A stretch of 64,000 bases of DNA from Tetraselmis striata. Taxonomy: Eukaryota > Chlorophyta > Chlorodendrophyceae > Chlorodendrales > Chlorodendraceae. The notes under the pieces are model-generated. The model made no database searches. It was not told the origin of the DNA and saw only the letters and a program-made list of their open reading frames with translations. How positions within the stretch are numbered: position 1 is the stretch's first letter; the number at the start of each line of letters is the position of its first letter. This document shows positions 53,859-64,000 of this stretch, piece after piece. Both the position numbers and the translations under genes were made by a program. The stretch lies in NCBI GenBank assembly GCA_006384855.1, contig VCJN01001809.1, forward strand, positions 1-64,000, read 5' to 3'.

Positions 53859-56286
53859 AAAGTGCAGTTCATATACGGCTGCCAAGCATATGTCAAATTG
53901 CCGGAAGGGGGGGCAGCCGCAAACTAGACTGCAAAGCAATCAAGCGAATGCGTCATGGTAGGCTGCGCTGAGTTGTCATAGGGTTACGGAATTTATAACC
54001 CGAGAACGGGCAGACTCACTGTCACCATGCATGTCGAATTTAACAAAGCCCTATCTGGCTTCGAAAGGGACTCACCAACGCAGTCCGCCATCATGGTGGA
54101 GGATCCGCCACACGTGACACAGCGCCCACCGGGCTGAGTGATGACCTGCACGACCGCCTACATGACAGCATCTCATATAACACCATCATGATACTACCTG
54201 CCGCAGACCCAGTGGCAATCATTAGAAGCTCACGATGCCGCAAACCCCCGGATCGCCTCATAGCATGCATGGCTCAGACCAGCATCTGCTGTGGCATGCA
54301 AGCAGCAGACATGTTGCCAGACATGGTGGGCAAGCCACCGAATTTATCACCCGCTCCGTTAAATAATACGCAGGACAGCGGCATGCAAGGGCGGCCCCGT
54401 GCTCGCAATCCCGTGGCCATGATGGCCCAGGCTGCACAGAATTCCGCCCTACTGGACACACCTCCGGGAGCCAAGGGATGCATAATCCGTCACTCCGCTG
54501 ATACACTAGTCGCATTTCTGTCTGCTAAGGGCATTCAAATACCTAAAACCCTCAAGCAGACACTTGCCGACCCACAGCATGCAGAAGGATGGAACGGATC
54601 CATCCAAGTGGAATATGACCAGCTTACCGCTAACTGCACATGGCATTTGATTCCATGGCCAGACGGGGCAAATGTTATCCCATGCATATGGGTATTCAAT
54701 GTCAAAGCTGACGAAAATGGGGAACTGGAAAAATACAAGGCCAGACTGTGGCATGTTATCCCATGCATGTGGGTATTCAATGTCAAAGCTGACGAAAATG
54801 GGGAACTGGAAAAAACAAGGCCAGACTGTGGCATGCGGCAACGGGAATGTGGGGCATGATTTTTCGGAGGTGTCCCCACCGGTGATCAGAATATCCAGCC
54901 TTCGCGTGTTTTTCGTCATCGTGGCTGCCAAACGCCTCTATCAGACAGTTGGACACGGTGGCAGCCTACCTCAATGCGGAAATATCCCTGCAGGGGAGAA
55001 GGGGTACATGCGTCAGCCAGATGGTTTGATTCAACGAAGACACATGCAGAGTATGTCAGCTACACTAATAATGCATATACGGTCTTCGCCAATCGGGCAA
55101 GCACTGGAATGACATGATCGCCCGCTGGCTGAAGGATAATGGCTGGGTACAATCCAAGGCCGATGTTGCTTCATATGCATCGCGAAGAACGTGTATGGCA
55201 TCATCGGGCGGCCTACATGTGGATGACATGCCCCTGGCTGGCATCTCTGAGGCGTGGCTGGATGTGTTTGTTACCCACATCAAACAACGGTGTTCACGAT
55301 CAAACAGCAACCGCAGCTGTGGATTCTAGGCATGGGAGTGGATTACGACATAGACCTCAGCAAAATCGCTCTGTTGCAGACAGGCTACATCGATCGGATA
55401 GTAGACAGATTCGGCATGACGGCATGCAACGAAACCGCAATTGCCATGGACAAAAACTACACCAACCATCTGCCATCATTAGCCCCGCCCTCCCCAGCAT
55501 TGGATGCACCAGACAGTCTTCTACAAGCAGATGCTCGGATCGCTAATAGACTTAGCCACGTGCACACGGCCAGACATCAGCATGGCACTCGGCATACTTG
55601 GCAGCGTGCATGGGGCACATGACGGATGCACATGACGGCCCTTAAACGGATACTCCGGTACCTGAAAGGCACCATGGGCCGTGGGCTCACATCGGGCGCA
55701 GCCTCCGATATGATTGCCTCCATTGATCGGACATGTTGATGCTGACTACGCAAATGATCCAGTCCAACGCAGATCCCGGTTCGGCTTTGTATACTCACTG
55801 ATGGGTGATTTTGAGGCATGCAACTGGAAAACGACTCTGCAGCCATGCATTGCGGTATCCACCTGCAAGGCAGAATATATGGCTCTCTGCATGGCCCTCA
55901 AAGACGGCATTCACTTGCGGCTGTTGGTGGAACAACTGCTGGGGCGCTGCACAGAGGAACCCTTGCTGCTACTGGAGGACAATCAGTCAGCTATTAGCCT
56001 CGCAAACAACATCATCATTAGTGACAGAACGAAACACATTGTAAAGTACCACTTCCTCAAGGACCACGTGCAGGCGGACACCGTGCAAATGGCGTACGTG
56101 GCCACAGACGACAATGTGGCTGACATGCCGACGAAACCGCTGCCGGCCCCGGCACTGGCAAAACATGCAAGGACTGCCATGGGCAGGAACATGAATTGAG
56201 AGGACGTCAGATGCCTAGATGTTTTTACATTGCAACAATATTACATTTCTCGTATTGCAGCAAGGGGGGGGGGGGGGGGGGGGGGT
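53859..56286 (+). mobile_element. Ty1/copia retrotransposon fossil, copy B
   Basis: Counterpart of 6,549-8,988, with the same parts: linker, reverse transcriptase pieces, and RNase H end CKAEYMALCMALKD, NVADMPTKPLP. It is broken, with well over five breaks, mostly shared with copy A. No LTR pair is seen. Confidence 0.85.
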
Positions 56287-56404
56287 TGATGGCAGATTCG
56301 CAATGCAACTATAGTAGTACCACTGATTAGATTGCTTACATAGACTAGCTATTCTAATATATGCGCTCTACGCGCGCTTGAGCCTCAATAGCGCGCTGCG
56401 CGCG

Positions 56405-56528
56405 CCTGAGCTCGGAATTGGGGGCACGCAGTAGTGGAGCTCGGAGCTCGGAGCACGCAGTAGCGGAGCTCGGAGCACGAAGTAGTGAAGCTCGGAGCTC
56501 GGAGCTCGGAGCACCCAGTAGTGCAGGT
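56405..56528. repeat. GAGCTCG minisatellite, copy B
   Basis: Shorter version of the array at 9,110-9,250. Confidence 0.9.
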
Positions 56529-56596
56529 CGGAGGTCGAAGCTGGGGGCACACGAATCGCGGATCGCCTCTGCATGTAATCACTTCTTTCTTTCCAG

Positions 56597-56683
56597 CAAC
56601 TCATCGCCTCGCCCTCTGCCTCTGCACCAACGCACACACGAGAGTCGACGTCGAATTCCGCGCTCTACACTCCTGGCCACGAG
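56597..56683 (+). CDS. Possible 87-nt internal exon, copy B
   Basis: Same splice sites and length as 9,308-9,394, with a substitution near the end (ccatgag to ccacgag) that is missense and keeps the frame. Confidence 0.3.
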
Positions 56684-57874
56684 GTGAGCAAGCGCTACCG
56701 GGCGGTTGAGACAACGCAACCATGCGAACGGGCTGCGGGAGGTGCGAGTGCCCGCCGTAAGGGTCCGCATCAAGGTTGACGGTAGTAGACGTAAATATCA
56801 ATGAGAATCGTAACTAAATTAAACCGCTAATTATCGACAATACTATCAATTAATTCCCACATTATTGCTAGCGATGCATCATTTTTTTGCTGCGATTGAG
56901 CTCAATCATAGGATAATAATTCATCGACTCTCGATGCGGAGCCTTCACAATCCGAGGGCGCTGTCTCGTCGGCCTCGTCGCGCCACCAAGGCGTTCGGCT
57001 CGGCCGCGTTGACAAGGTCACGAGGGCAGCAGGCGGGCCGTCACGGGCAAGAGTCACGGCGCTAGTTGCTGGAAATTGATGGTGCGCGTGGTTGGAGAAA
57101 CTGGAGGGCATGTAGGAACATGATGCATGTTTTTAAATGTGCAGACTTGGGTACGGGCGTTCCAACAGCGTTAGGAGCGTTGCTGGGCTGAAGTCAGCTT
57201 TCGGGGGGGGGCATCGACGTATACAGCTGGCGCAGGGTAGGGGCTACTCAGCTCCTGATGCAGCAGCCCCCCCGGAAGGCTCTTGCCAGTAGCCACTTCG
57301 ACGCTTTGCTGGTCAGGTGACACAAACCCGACAGCAGTAAAAGATATGCAATGAGGAGGGGGGGGTCCTTCCGTCGAAGGCGGCCTCCAATTGAAACCTG
57401 GTTTGTGTATGCATGCCTCATTCCACCATTCTACTGACCTCCGTGTAACCGACCTGATTCGACCGCCGAGAGGATGAGCCCCCTCGCTCACCGCCTCTCC
57501 TCCTTGCAGACTCTCTCCAGGCGCGCACCCACTACTAACAGCTGTTGTCACCGCTTGGGCGGCAGTCCCAACCAGTACAATGCGCCAGTCACTCACTCCT
57601 CCGCTTCCCGTCCGCGAGATGACGCCTACGGCGCGGAGGCTGCCCCGGGTACTAGCCGGAGTTTCGGCTCCTCCTGCAGGCGCGCGGGGCGTGCGGCACA
57701 GCAGCGCAAGCCGCATTGATTTCGTCAGTGGCATTCGACACATCAGGCGGCATCATCCCATCATGAGCTTTGGGGCGCTCATGGCCCAGTATATATGGCT
57801 CTACAGTTGGGCGAAACCGACACGTAAACGCTCGTGCGCGCATGCCGGCATAGGCACACACGGCAGTCGCCGCC
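56684..57874. other. 3' flank of the receptor kinase gene, copy B
   Basis: Counterpart of 9,395-10,803 without the 196-bp block. Long open minus frames exist but are compositionally biased. No gene is recognised. Confidence 0.5.
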
Positions 57875-60800
57875 TCACCACTCTTCGGTCAGCGACTTGG
57901 CCATTCGATTTGGCATGAGGGTGGTGCCGATCGGCAGGTTGGTCATTGGCGACACCGCGCGGTGGCGCAGGTGCTCCTGGATCATCGCCCGCTCGTACGT
58001 CCAGCCATCCTCCGCCAGCACGGGATCCTCCATCAGGTCCATGCTCAGCGGGCACGTCAGCCACTCCTCCATGTTCAGCGCTGCCGGGCCGGAGGACGTC
58101 GCGGACATGGAGCTGCCCTGGTTAGCCGGCACGGCGTCCTTGAACTCCGACAGCTGCTCCACCACTGCCTCCAGGGTAGGCCTGAGGGCGCAGCACGGTC
58201 AGCGCAGTCCACAGCCGCCAGCGCATGGCACAAGCAGCCCATGCGGCCTGAGGGGCCTCTCGAGCGGGTGCTATGGGAGCAACAGCATCTGCACAACTCA
58301 CCTGCGGTGGTGCTGGGAATGCACGCATTGCAACGCGAGGCCCATAATGCGGGTGGCCTTCTCCATGTTCCAGCTCCCGGCTCCAGGCCGGCGGTCCAGC
58401 ATGTCCATTTCGTCGCCATCGGCCCGTGCGTCCACCATCTCGCTCACCACGCCAGTGGCGTCCCTGCCATGCCAGACACCGACAGTTCAGCCACATACAT
58501 GTCATCTGCTTGCGCCCCACTACCCAGCAAGCCACGACATCTTGGCTGCCTGCGGCTATTGTATGGATGCGGGGATGGATGCGGGGATGGATGGTCAAGG
58601 GCGGCTCACGTGCGGCCCAACAGCACCAGCAGGAGGGTCACGCCCACACTGTACACGTCGCTGGCGGCGCGGTACACTCCGGTGTTGAGGTACTGCAGGT
58701 CGATGAAGCCCAAGCTGCCCACCACACTGCTGTGCGTGGAGAGCCGCGAGCCGCCCAGCGGCGCCTCCTTGGCCAGCCCCACATCGCCCAGCTTGGCCAT
58801 GCCGCTCTGGGACAGCAGGATGTTGGAGGGCTTGAAGTCGCGGTGCATAATGGCGGGGGAGCTGTTGTGCAGGAAGAGCAGCCCCACGCATGCGTCGTAC
58901 ATCATGCGCAGCCGGACGTTCCACGCCACGTCGCCTTCCCTCAGCCGGTCCTCCAGGGTGCCGCCTGCGTGGTGATGGTGGCAGGAAAGGGGGGGGGGGG
59001 GGGGGGGGGGTGCACGTTTGGCCCAGCTCGCACTGGCGATTTCCACAGGCTCGGCTCCATGCAGCATCAGCCGTGAGGCTCCATGGGGCGGACTCCATGC
59101 CATGCTCCCACTGCGAGGTGCCCCAAGACTCCGAAACAGGACGGTACGCTTGCTGCACTGTGTTCAGATCCCGGCTAGGGTGTCATGGAGGCGAAGGTGG
59201 GGGGAAAGGGGGGGGGGGGGGGGGGCGGGGGGGGGGGCGCACCCTCCAGCAGCTCCATCACCATCGCGTGCCGCTCCTCACACGCTGCGTAGATCGCCAC
59301 GATGTGGCGGTGCCGCAGCCGCGCCAGCAGCTCCACCTCCGTGCGGTACTCTGGCCGCCCCTGCAGCCCCTCCTCGTTCAGCATCTTGATGGCCACCGGC
59401 GAGCCGTCCAGTGTGCCGCGGAAGACGCTGCCAAAGCCGCCGCTGCCGAGAGCATGCGGGGCGGTCCCCAGGGCGGCCTCCAGCTGCGCCGAGCTGATGC
59501 GTCGCAGGCTGGCGGCCTGGCGATGAGAGCCTGGAGAGATGTTTGGGGGGGGGGGGGGGGGGTGTCTTAGCCGTGCTCGTCCACAGGACGGTCAGGTGCT
59601 CTAGGCGCACTCTAGGCACTGTATGCCGGTTGTTCCTTTTCCGCCTGCCCTCATGTTCCTCCCACTCCAGGGCATCTACTTGAAAGCATCTACCTCACGC
59701 CCCAATTTGTGGCTTATCAGGGACTGAGTCACCTTCACCGTGGACATTCAAGATTGACGAAGATAGTACATTAATAAGCCACCAGAGAGATGTATTTTAG
59801 AAGTATGGCGAGTCACCTAAATGTACTCCATTCAACGACATCCATCATGTCCCGGAGGCAGCGCAGCCCCACCATCATACCCGGCCCAGTGATGCAGCGT
59901 CCCCAGCCACCAGTGCTTGACTGGTCATCAATTAGACATCCTTATGGAGAAAGCAAGGTTTGGGCCGCCACCCCGATTCCCACCGGTTATCCACAAACAT
60001 CCAACCAGATTTGATTAGCGTTGATGGGGCTGCCCGGCCTCGTTGATATGAGAAGTGAGCATGGCAAGGCCCCCATGGCAGGGTTGGGATGAGCACCCTA
60101 GAGGAGCAAGAGCGAGGGGGCGCGCACCAGGCTGAAGAGGGCGCATTGCCTGCCCGGGGCGGTCATCAGCAGTGGCGTCAGCTACATCGGCGGGTATACT
60201 GGACACCACGGTGCTGCTATTGTCAAGGGTGTCAATGCCCTCGTTGGGCTCGCCATGGAGTGCTGTGTAGCTTGTTGCCTGTAATCTCGCCGCAGCATTG
60301 CCTACACTCCCACCAGGCCAGGGGGGCGCTGTTGGCTGCAGGGGGGTGGTCTGACCGGGGCTTGAGCTGGACCACGCCACACGGGCGCAAGTCGTGGGAC
60401 CCGCATCCGTGTCGTCGGGAGGCGTCTGAGGGGTGGCGCTGGGCCCTCTGAGCCGGCGATGATGTCTCAAGATCAGGGCGGTTGCGATGGCGGCCAAAAC
60501 TGCTGCGCCTGCCACGGCGCCTCCGATGACAGCGTGGGGCACTGGTGGTGGCGGAGACTGTTGCAGTGTAGGTGGCGGCGATGATGGTGGCGGTGGTGGA
60601 GACTGTTGTGGCGTAGGTGGCGGCGATGATGGTGGCGGCGGCGACTGTTGTGGTGTAGGCGGCGGCGATGATGGTGGTGGCGGCGGAGACTGTTTTGGTG
60701 TAGGTGGCGGCGATGATGGTGGCGGCGGCAGAGACTGTTGTGGTGTAGGTGGCGGCGGTGATGGTGGTGGTGGAGACCGTGGTGGTGTAGGTGGCGGCGG

Positions 60801-63800
60801 TGATGGTGGAGACTGTTGTGGTGTAGGTGGCGGCGGCGATGGTGGTGGTGGAGACTGTTGTGGCCGGGGTGGCGGCGATGGAGGTGGTGGTGGAGACTGT
60901 TTTGGTGTAGGTGGCGGCGGTGATGGTGGTGGCGGAGACCGTTGTGGTGTAGGTGGCGGCGATGATGGTGGTGGTGGAGACTGTGGCGGTGTAGGTGGCG
61001 GTGATGGTGGTGGTGGCGGCAATGGTGGCGGCCTGCGTGCCGACCACTTCATTGTGAGGCAGAATAGAGAAATGGAGCGCACCATAGCTCACTGAGGGCC
61101 GCCGCCTCACTGTCAATCACTGCCTAACCAAGGCACTGCAGGACCCGCGATAGCGGGGGACGGATTTGGGGGCTTGCCTTGACTTCTGCGTGGGGAGGGT
61201 GCGGGCGCCTCCGTAGTAGCCCCCGGTGGAGAGGAAGTTGTTGGACACGTCTCTGCATGCAGCAGGTCAGTTACACGACCATCGTCGCCATGTGGTTTGT
61301 GGGCAGGGAATGACGCCATTGCAGGCCAAACGTGCAGAGCTAAAGGCCAACCGGTCGCGCATGCGTCTCCGCTGCAGCTCTGTACGACCACAACCAGCCA
61401 AGCAAACCCCCTCTCGGGTCAGCAAGCAAGGGGGGAAGGAGGACGAGGGGGGGGGGGGGGGGGGGGGGCTCACAGCTCGGTCAGCCCCGTCAGCGAGCTC
61501 AGCTGCGGAGGCACCGTGCCTGTCAGCTGATTGTCGCTAAGGCTCCTGCAGGGGCAGTGCCACCGTTATTCCCTACCCCCCCCCTCACCCCCTCTCCCTC
61601 CCAACCCAACCGCTCGCTCCTCCACGTCCCCGCTGCAGGTCTCTATGACACAATGCAGCGAAGCAACTCTGCAGGTCTGTACGACCACGAGCTCTGTGCA
61701 GCCAAGCAACCCCCTTCCCGGGTCAGTAAGCAAAGGGGGAAGGAGGGGGGGGGGGGGGGGGGGCTCACAGATAGTCAAGCCCAGTCAGGGCGCTCAGCTG
61801 CGGAGGCACCGTGCCGGTCAGCTGACTGTTGGAGAGGTCCCTGCAGGGGCAGTGTCGCCGTTATTCCCCACCCCCGCTCACCTCCTCTCCCACCCGACCC
61901 AACCGCTCGCTCCTCCACGCCCCCGCTGCAGGTCTGTGCGACCACAACGCAGCCGAGCAACCCCCTTCCCGGGTCAGCAACCTAAGGGGGGAAGGGGGGG
62001 GGGGGGGGGGGGCTCACAGGTAGTTCAGCCCAGTCAGGGCGCTCAGCTGCGGAGGCACCGTGCCGGTCAGCTGACTGTTGAAGAGGTACCTGCAGGGGCA
62101 GTGTCGCCGTTATTCCCCACCCCCGCTCACCTCCTCTCCCACCCGACCCAACCGCTCGCTCCTCCACGCCCCCGCTGCAGGTCTGTACGACGACAACGCA
62201 GCCAAGCCACTCCCTTCCCGGGTCAGCAAGCAAGGTGGAGAGGGGGGGGGGGGGGGGGGCTCACAGGTAGTTCAGCCTCGTCAGGGCGCTCAGCTGCAGA
62301 GGCACTGTGCCGGTCAGCTGATTGTTGTCGAGGAGCCTGCAGGGGCAGTGTCGCCGTTATTCCCCACCCCCCCCGCTCACCCCCTCTCCCACCCAACCCA
62401 ACCGCTCGCTGCTCCACGTCCCCGCTGCAGCTCTGTGCGACCACAACGCAGCCAACCAACTCCCTTCCCGGGTCAGCAAGCAAGGGGGGAAGGAGGGAGG
62501 GGGGGGGGGGGGGGGGGGGCTCACAGGTAGCCAAGCCCAGTCAGCGTGCTCAGCTGCGGAGGTACCGTGCAGGTCAGCTGATTGTCGTGGAGGCCCCTGC
62601 AGGGGCAGTGTCACCGTTATTCCCCACCCCCGCTCACCCCCTGCCCTACCCAACCCAACCGCTCGCTCCTCCACGTCCCCGCTGCAGCTCTGTACGACCA
62701 AAACGCAGCCAAGCTACTCCCTTCCCGGGTCAGCAAGCAAGCGGGGGAAGGAGGGGGGGGGGGGGGGGGGGGGGCTCACAGGCCCCACAGCCAAGTCAGC
62801 GTGCTCAGCTGCGGAGGCACCGTGCCGGTCAGCTGATTGTCGTCGAGCCTCCTGCAGGGGCAGTGTCACCGTTATTCCCCACCCCCCCGCTCACCCCCTC
62901 TCCCACCCAACCCAACCGCTCGCTGCTCCACGTCCCCGCTGCAGCTCTGTGCGACCACACCGCAGCCACGCAACCCCCTTCCCGGGTCAGCAAGCAAGGT
63001 GGAGAGGGGGGAAGGGGGGGGGGGGGGGGGCTCACAGGTCGCTCAGCTCCGTCAGCGTGCTCAGCTGCGGAGGCACCGTGCCATTCAGCTGATTATTGTT
63101 GAGCCACCTGCAGGGGCAGTGTCACCGTTATTCCCCAGCCCTGGTCACCTCCTCTCCCACCCAACCCAACCGCTCGCTCCTCCACGTCCCAGCTGCAGCT
63201 CGGTACGACCACACCGCAGCCAAGCAACCCCCTTCCCGGGTCAGCAAGCTAGAGAAGGGGGGAAGGAGGAGGGGGGGGGGGGGGGGGGCTCACAGGTAGC
63301 CAAGCCCAGTCAGCGTGCTCAGCTGCGGAGGTACCGTGCCGGTCAGCTGATTGTCGTGGAGCCTCCTGCAGGGGCAGTGTCACCGTTAATCCCCACCCCG
63401 CTCACCCCCTCTCCTACCCAACCCAACCGCTCGCTCCTCCACGTCCCAGCTGCAGCTCTGTGCGACCACAACGCAGCCAAGCTACTCCCTTCCCGGGTCA
63501 GCAAGCAAGGCAGGGGGGGGGGGCGGGGGGGCGGGGGGGCTCACAGGTAGTTCAGCCCAGTCAGCGTGCTCAGCTGCGGAGGCACCGTGCCGGTCAGCTG
63601 ATTGCTGTAGAGGCTCCTGCAGGGGCAGTGTCACCGTTATTCCCCGCTCACCCCCTCTCCTACCCAACCCACCCGCTCGCTCCTCCACGTCCCCGCTGCA
63701 GCTCTGTACGGCCACAACGCAGCCAAGCTACCCCCTTCCCGGGTCAGCAAGCAAGGGGGAAGGGGGGAATGGGTCTTGCCATTGTCGCCGTCTCTCAGAT

Positions 63801-64000
63801 ACGCAGTGTGTCAACCCACCACGCCACCCACCACCACCACCAACACCACCATCGATTAAGCGTCCTAACCAAGCCCATTCTCGCCCAAATCATACGGGAG
63901 TTCAGAGACTTACACGGAGCTTACTCGGCCCGCCTCGTCGCAGGACACGCCCGCCCAATCCTCACAATGATTGGCGTTGTAGATCCAGGAGGAAATGCTG
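57875..64000 (-). CDS. LRR receptor kinase with C-terminal U-box, copy B (5' end beyond window)
   Basis: Same gene as copy A. Exons: LRRNT 63,914 to beyond 64,000 (WIYNANHCEDWAGVSCDEAG); nine LRR exons of 72 nt between 63,616 and 61,474; LRR cap 61,184-61,252; stalk plus membrane helix 60,128-61,032 (905 nt); kinase 59,243-59,530, 58,610-58,964 and 58,302-58,463; last exon with U-box 57,875-58,181. The four kinase/U-box exons have exactly the lengths of copy A (288, 355, 162 and 307 nt). All motifs are kept: VAIKML, HRDFKPSNILL, GDVGLAK, and U-box DPVLAEDGWTYERAMIQ. Differences between copies fall in LRR number, stalk length and introns. No stop interrupts the model, so both copies may be functional. 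Predicted to act at the plasma membrane, sensing a ligand and linking to ubiquitination. Confidence 0.85.
60541..61032 (-). repeat. Pro-rich stalk coding minisatellite, copy B
   Basis: About 14 imperfect units encode PPTPQQSPPPPSS and variants. It is 78 residues longer than in copy A and in frame. Confidence 0.85.
61434..63770 (-). repeat. Tandem LRR exon-intron cassettes, copy B
   Basis: Nine 72-nt exons: 61,474-61,545, 61,769-61,840, 62,018-62,089, 62,265-62,336, 62,525-62,596, 62,780-62,851, 63,036-63,107, 63,294-63,365 and 63,545-63,616. All have phase-2 boundaries, gtgag then poly-C at the donor, and ctgcag at the acceptor. The remnant at 63,735-63,770 has lost its exon. Confidence 0.95.

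Larger units (their letters stand above)
50564..64000. repeat. Segmental duplication, copy B
   Basis: Direct-orientation partner of 1-16,451. It keeps the empty site of the tyrosine-recombinase element (around 52,418) and has one more clear LRR exon and a longer Pro-rich stalk in the receptor kinase gene. It runs off the right end of the window inside the LRRNT exon. The left boundary at about 50,564 is seen only because copy A starts at the window edge, so the match may extend further left. Confidence 0.95.

Noticed and set aside
1-64000. CRISPR array or bacterial operon
   Set aside because: Repeats are tandem exons, minisatellites or microsatellites without unique regular spacers. Genes are spliced and of eukaryotic type.

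Overview
The window looks like nuclear DNA of a green alga. It is GC-rich and intron-rich, with many long poly-G/poly-C runs, Hyp/Pro-rich (SPPPP) coding stretches, a plant-type receptor kinase whose leucine-rich repeats sit in 72-nt exons, and many decayed mobile elements. The mix resembles what I remember of large prasinophyte genomes such as Cymbomonas, but that placement is inference. I see no rRNA gene, true tRNA gene, CRISPR array or bacterial-style operon.

The outer thirds are two direct copies of one segment. Positions 1-16,451 (copy A) align with 50,564-64,000 (copy B), and both copies run off the window. Each holds, in order: a repeat-rich noncoding stretch, a small membrane-protein gene fragment (minus), a tRNA-derived SINE, a short TIR transposon carrying a zinc-motif ORF, a broken Ty1/copia fossil, a GAGCTC minisatellite, and a large minus-strand gene. 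That gene encodes an LRR receptor kinase with a Pro-rich stalk, one membrane helix, a kinase domain of the plant U-box-kinase type and a C-terminal U-box. All exon phases add up in both copies, but the copies differ in LRR exon number and stalk length. Copy A also carries a 3.2-kb tyrosine-recombinase retroelement fossil inside the SINE; copy B preserves the empty site.

The middle, 17-50 kb, is mostly mobile or virus-derived DNA. It holds a fossil fragment with an A32-like packaging ATPase motif (about 18.1-18.9 kb), a third SINE copy (21.7 kb), a degenerate Pro-rich coding stretch (22.7-24.4 kb), and a CRESS-DNA virus fossil with Rep helicase and capsid parts on one strand (24.5-25.8 kb). 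A two- or three-exon basic-protein gene follows (26.8-27.8 kb). Next is a 7.9-kb DNA transposon (28,065-35,959) with TIRs, a DUF7869-type transposase-like gene and a divergently transcribed amino-methyltransferase-like gene; an array of GGGACRAAAT motifs lies between the two. A compact divergent cluster of small unknown ORFs (36.0-37.7 kb), transposase remnants (38.2-40.2 kb), two small unknown ORFs (40.8-43.1 kb), a third TIR-element copy (43.5 kb) and a second tyrosine-recombinase element (44.4-46.5 kb) complete this part.

Ordinary host genes are few: an atypical short-chain dehydrogenase-like NAD(P)-binding protein (47.0-48.3 kb), a multi-pass membrane protein (49.0-49.7 kb, convergent with it), and the two LRR-kinase-U-box genes.
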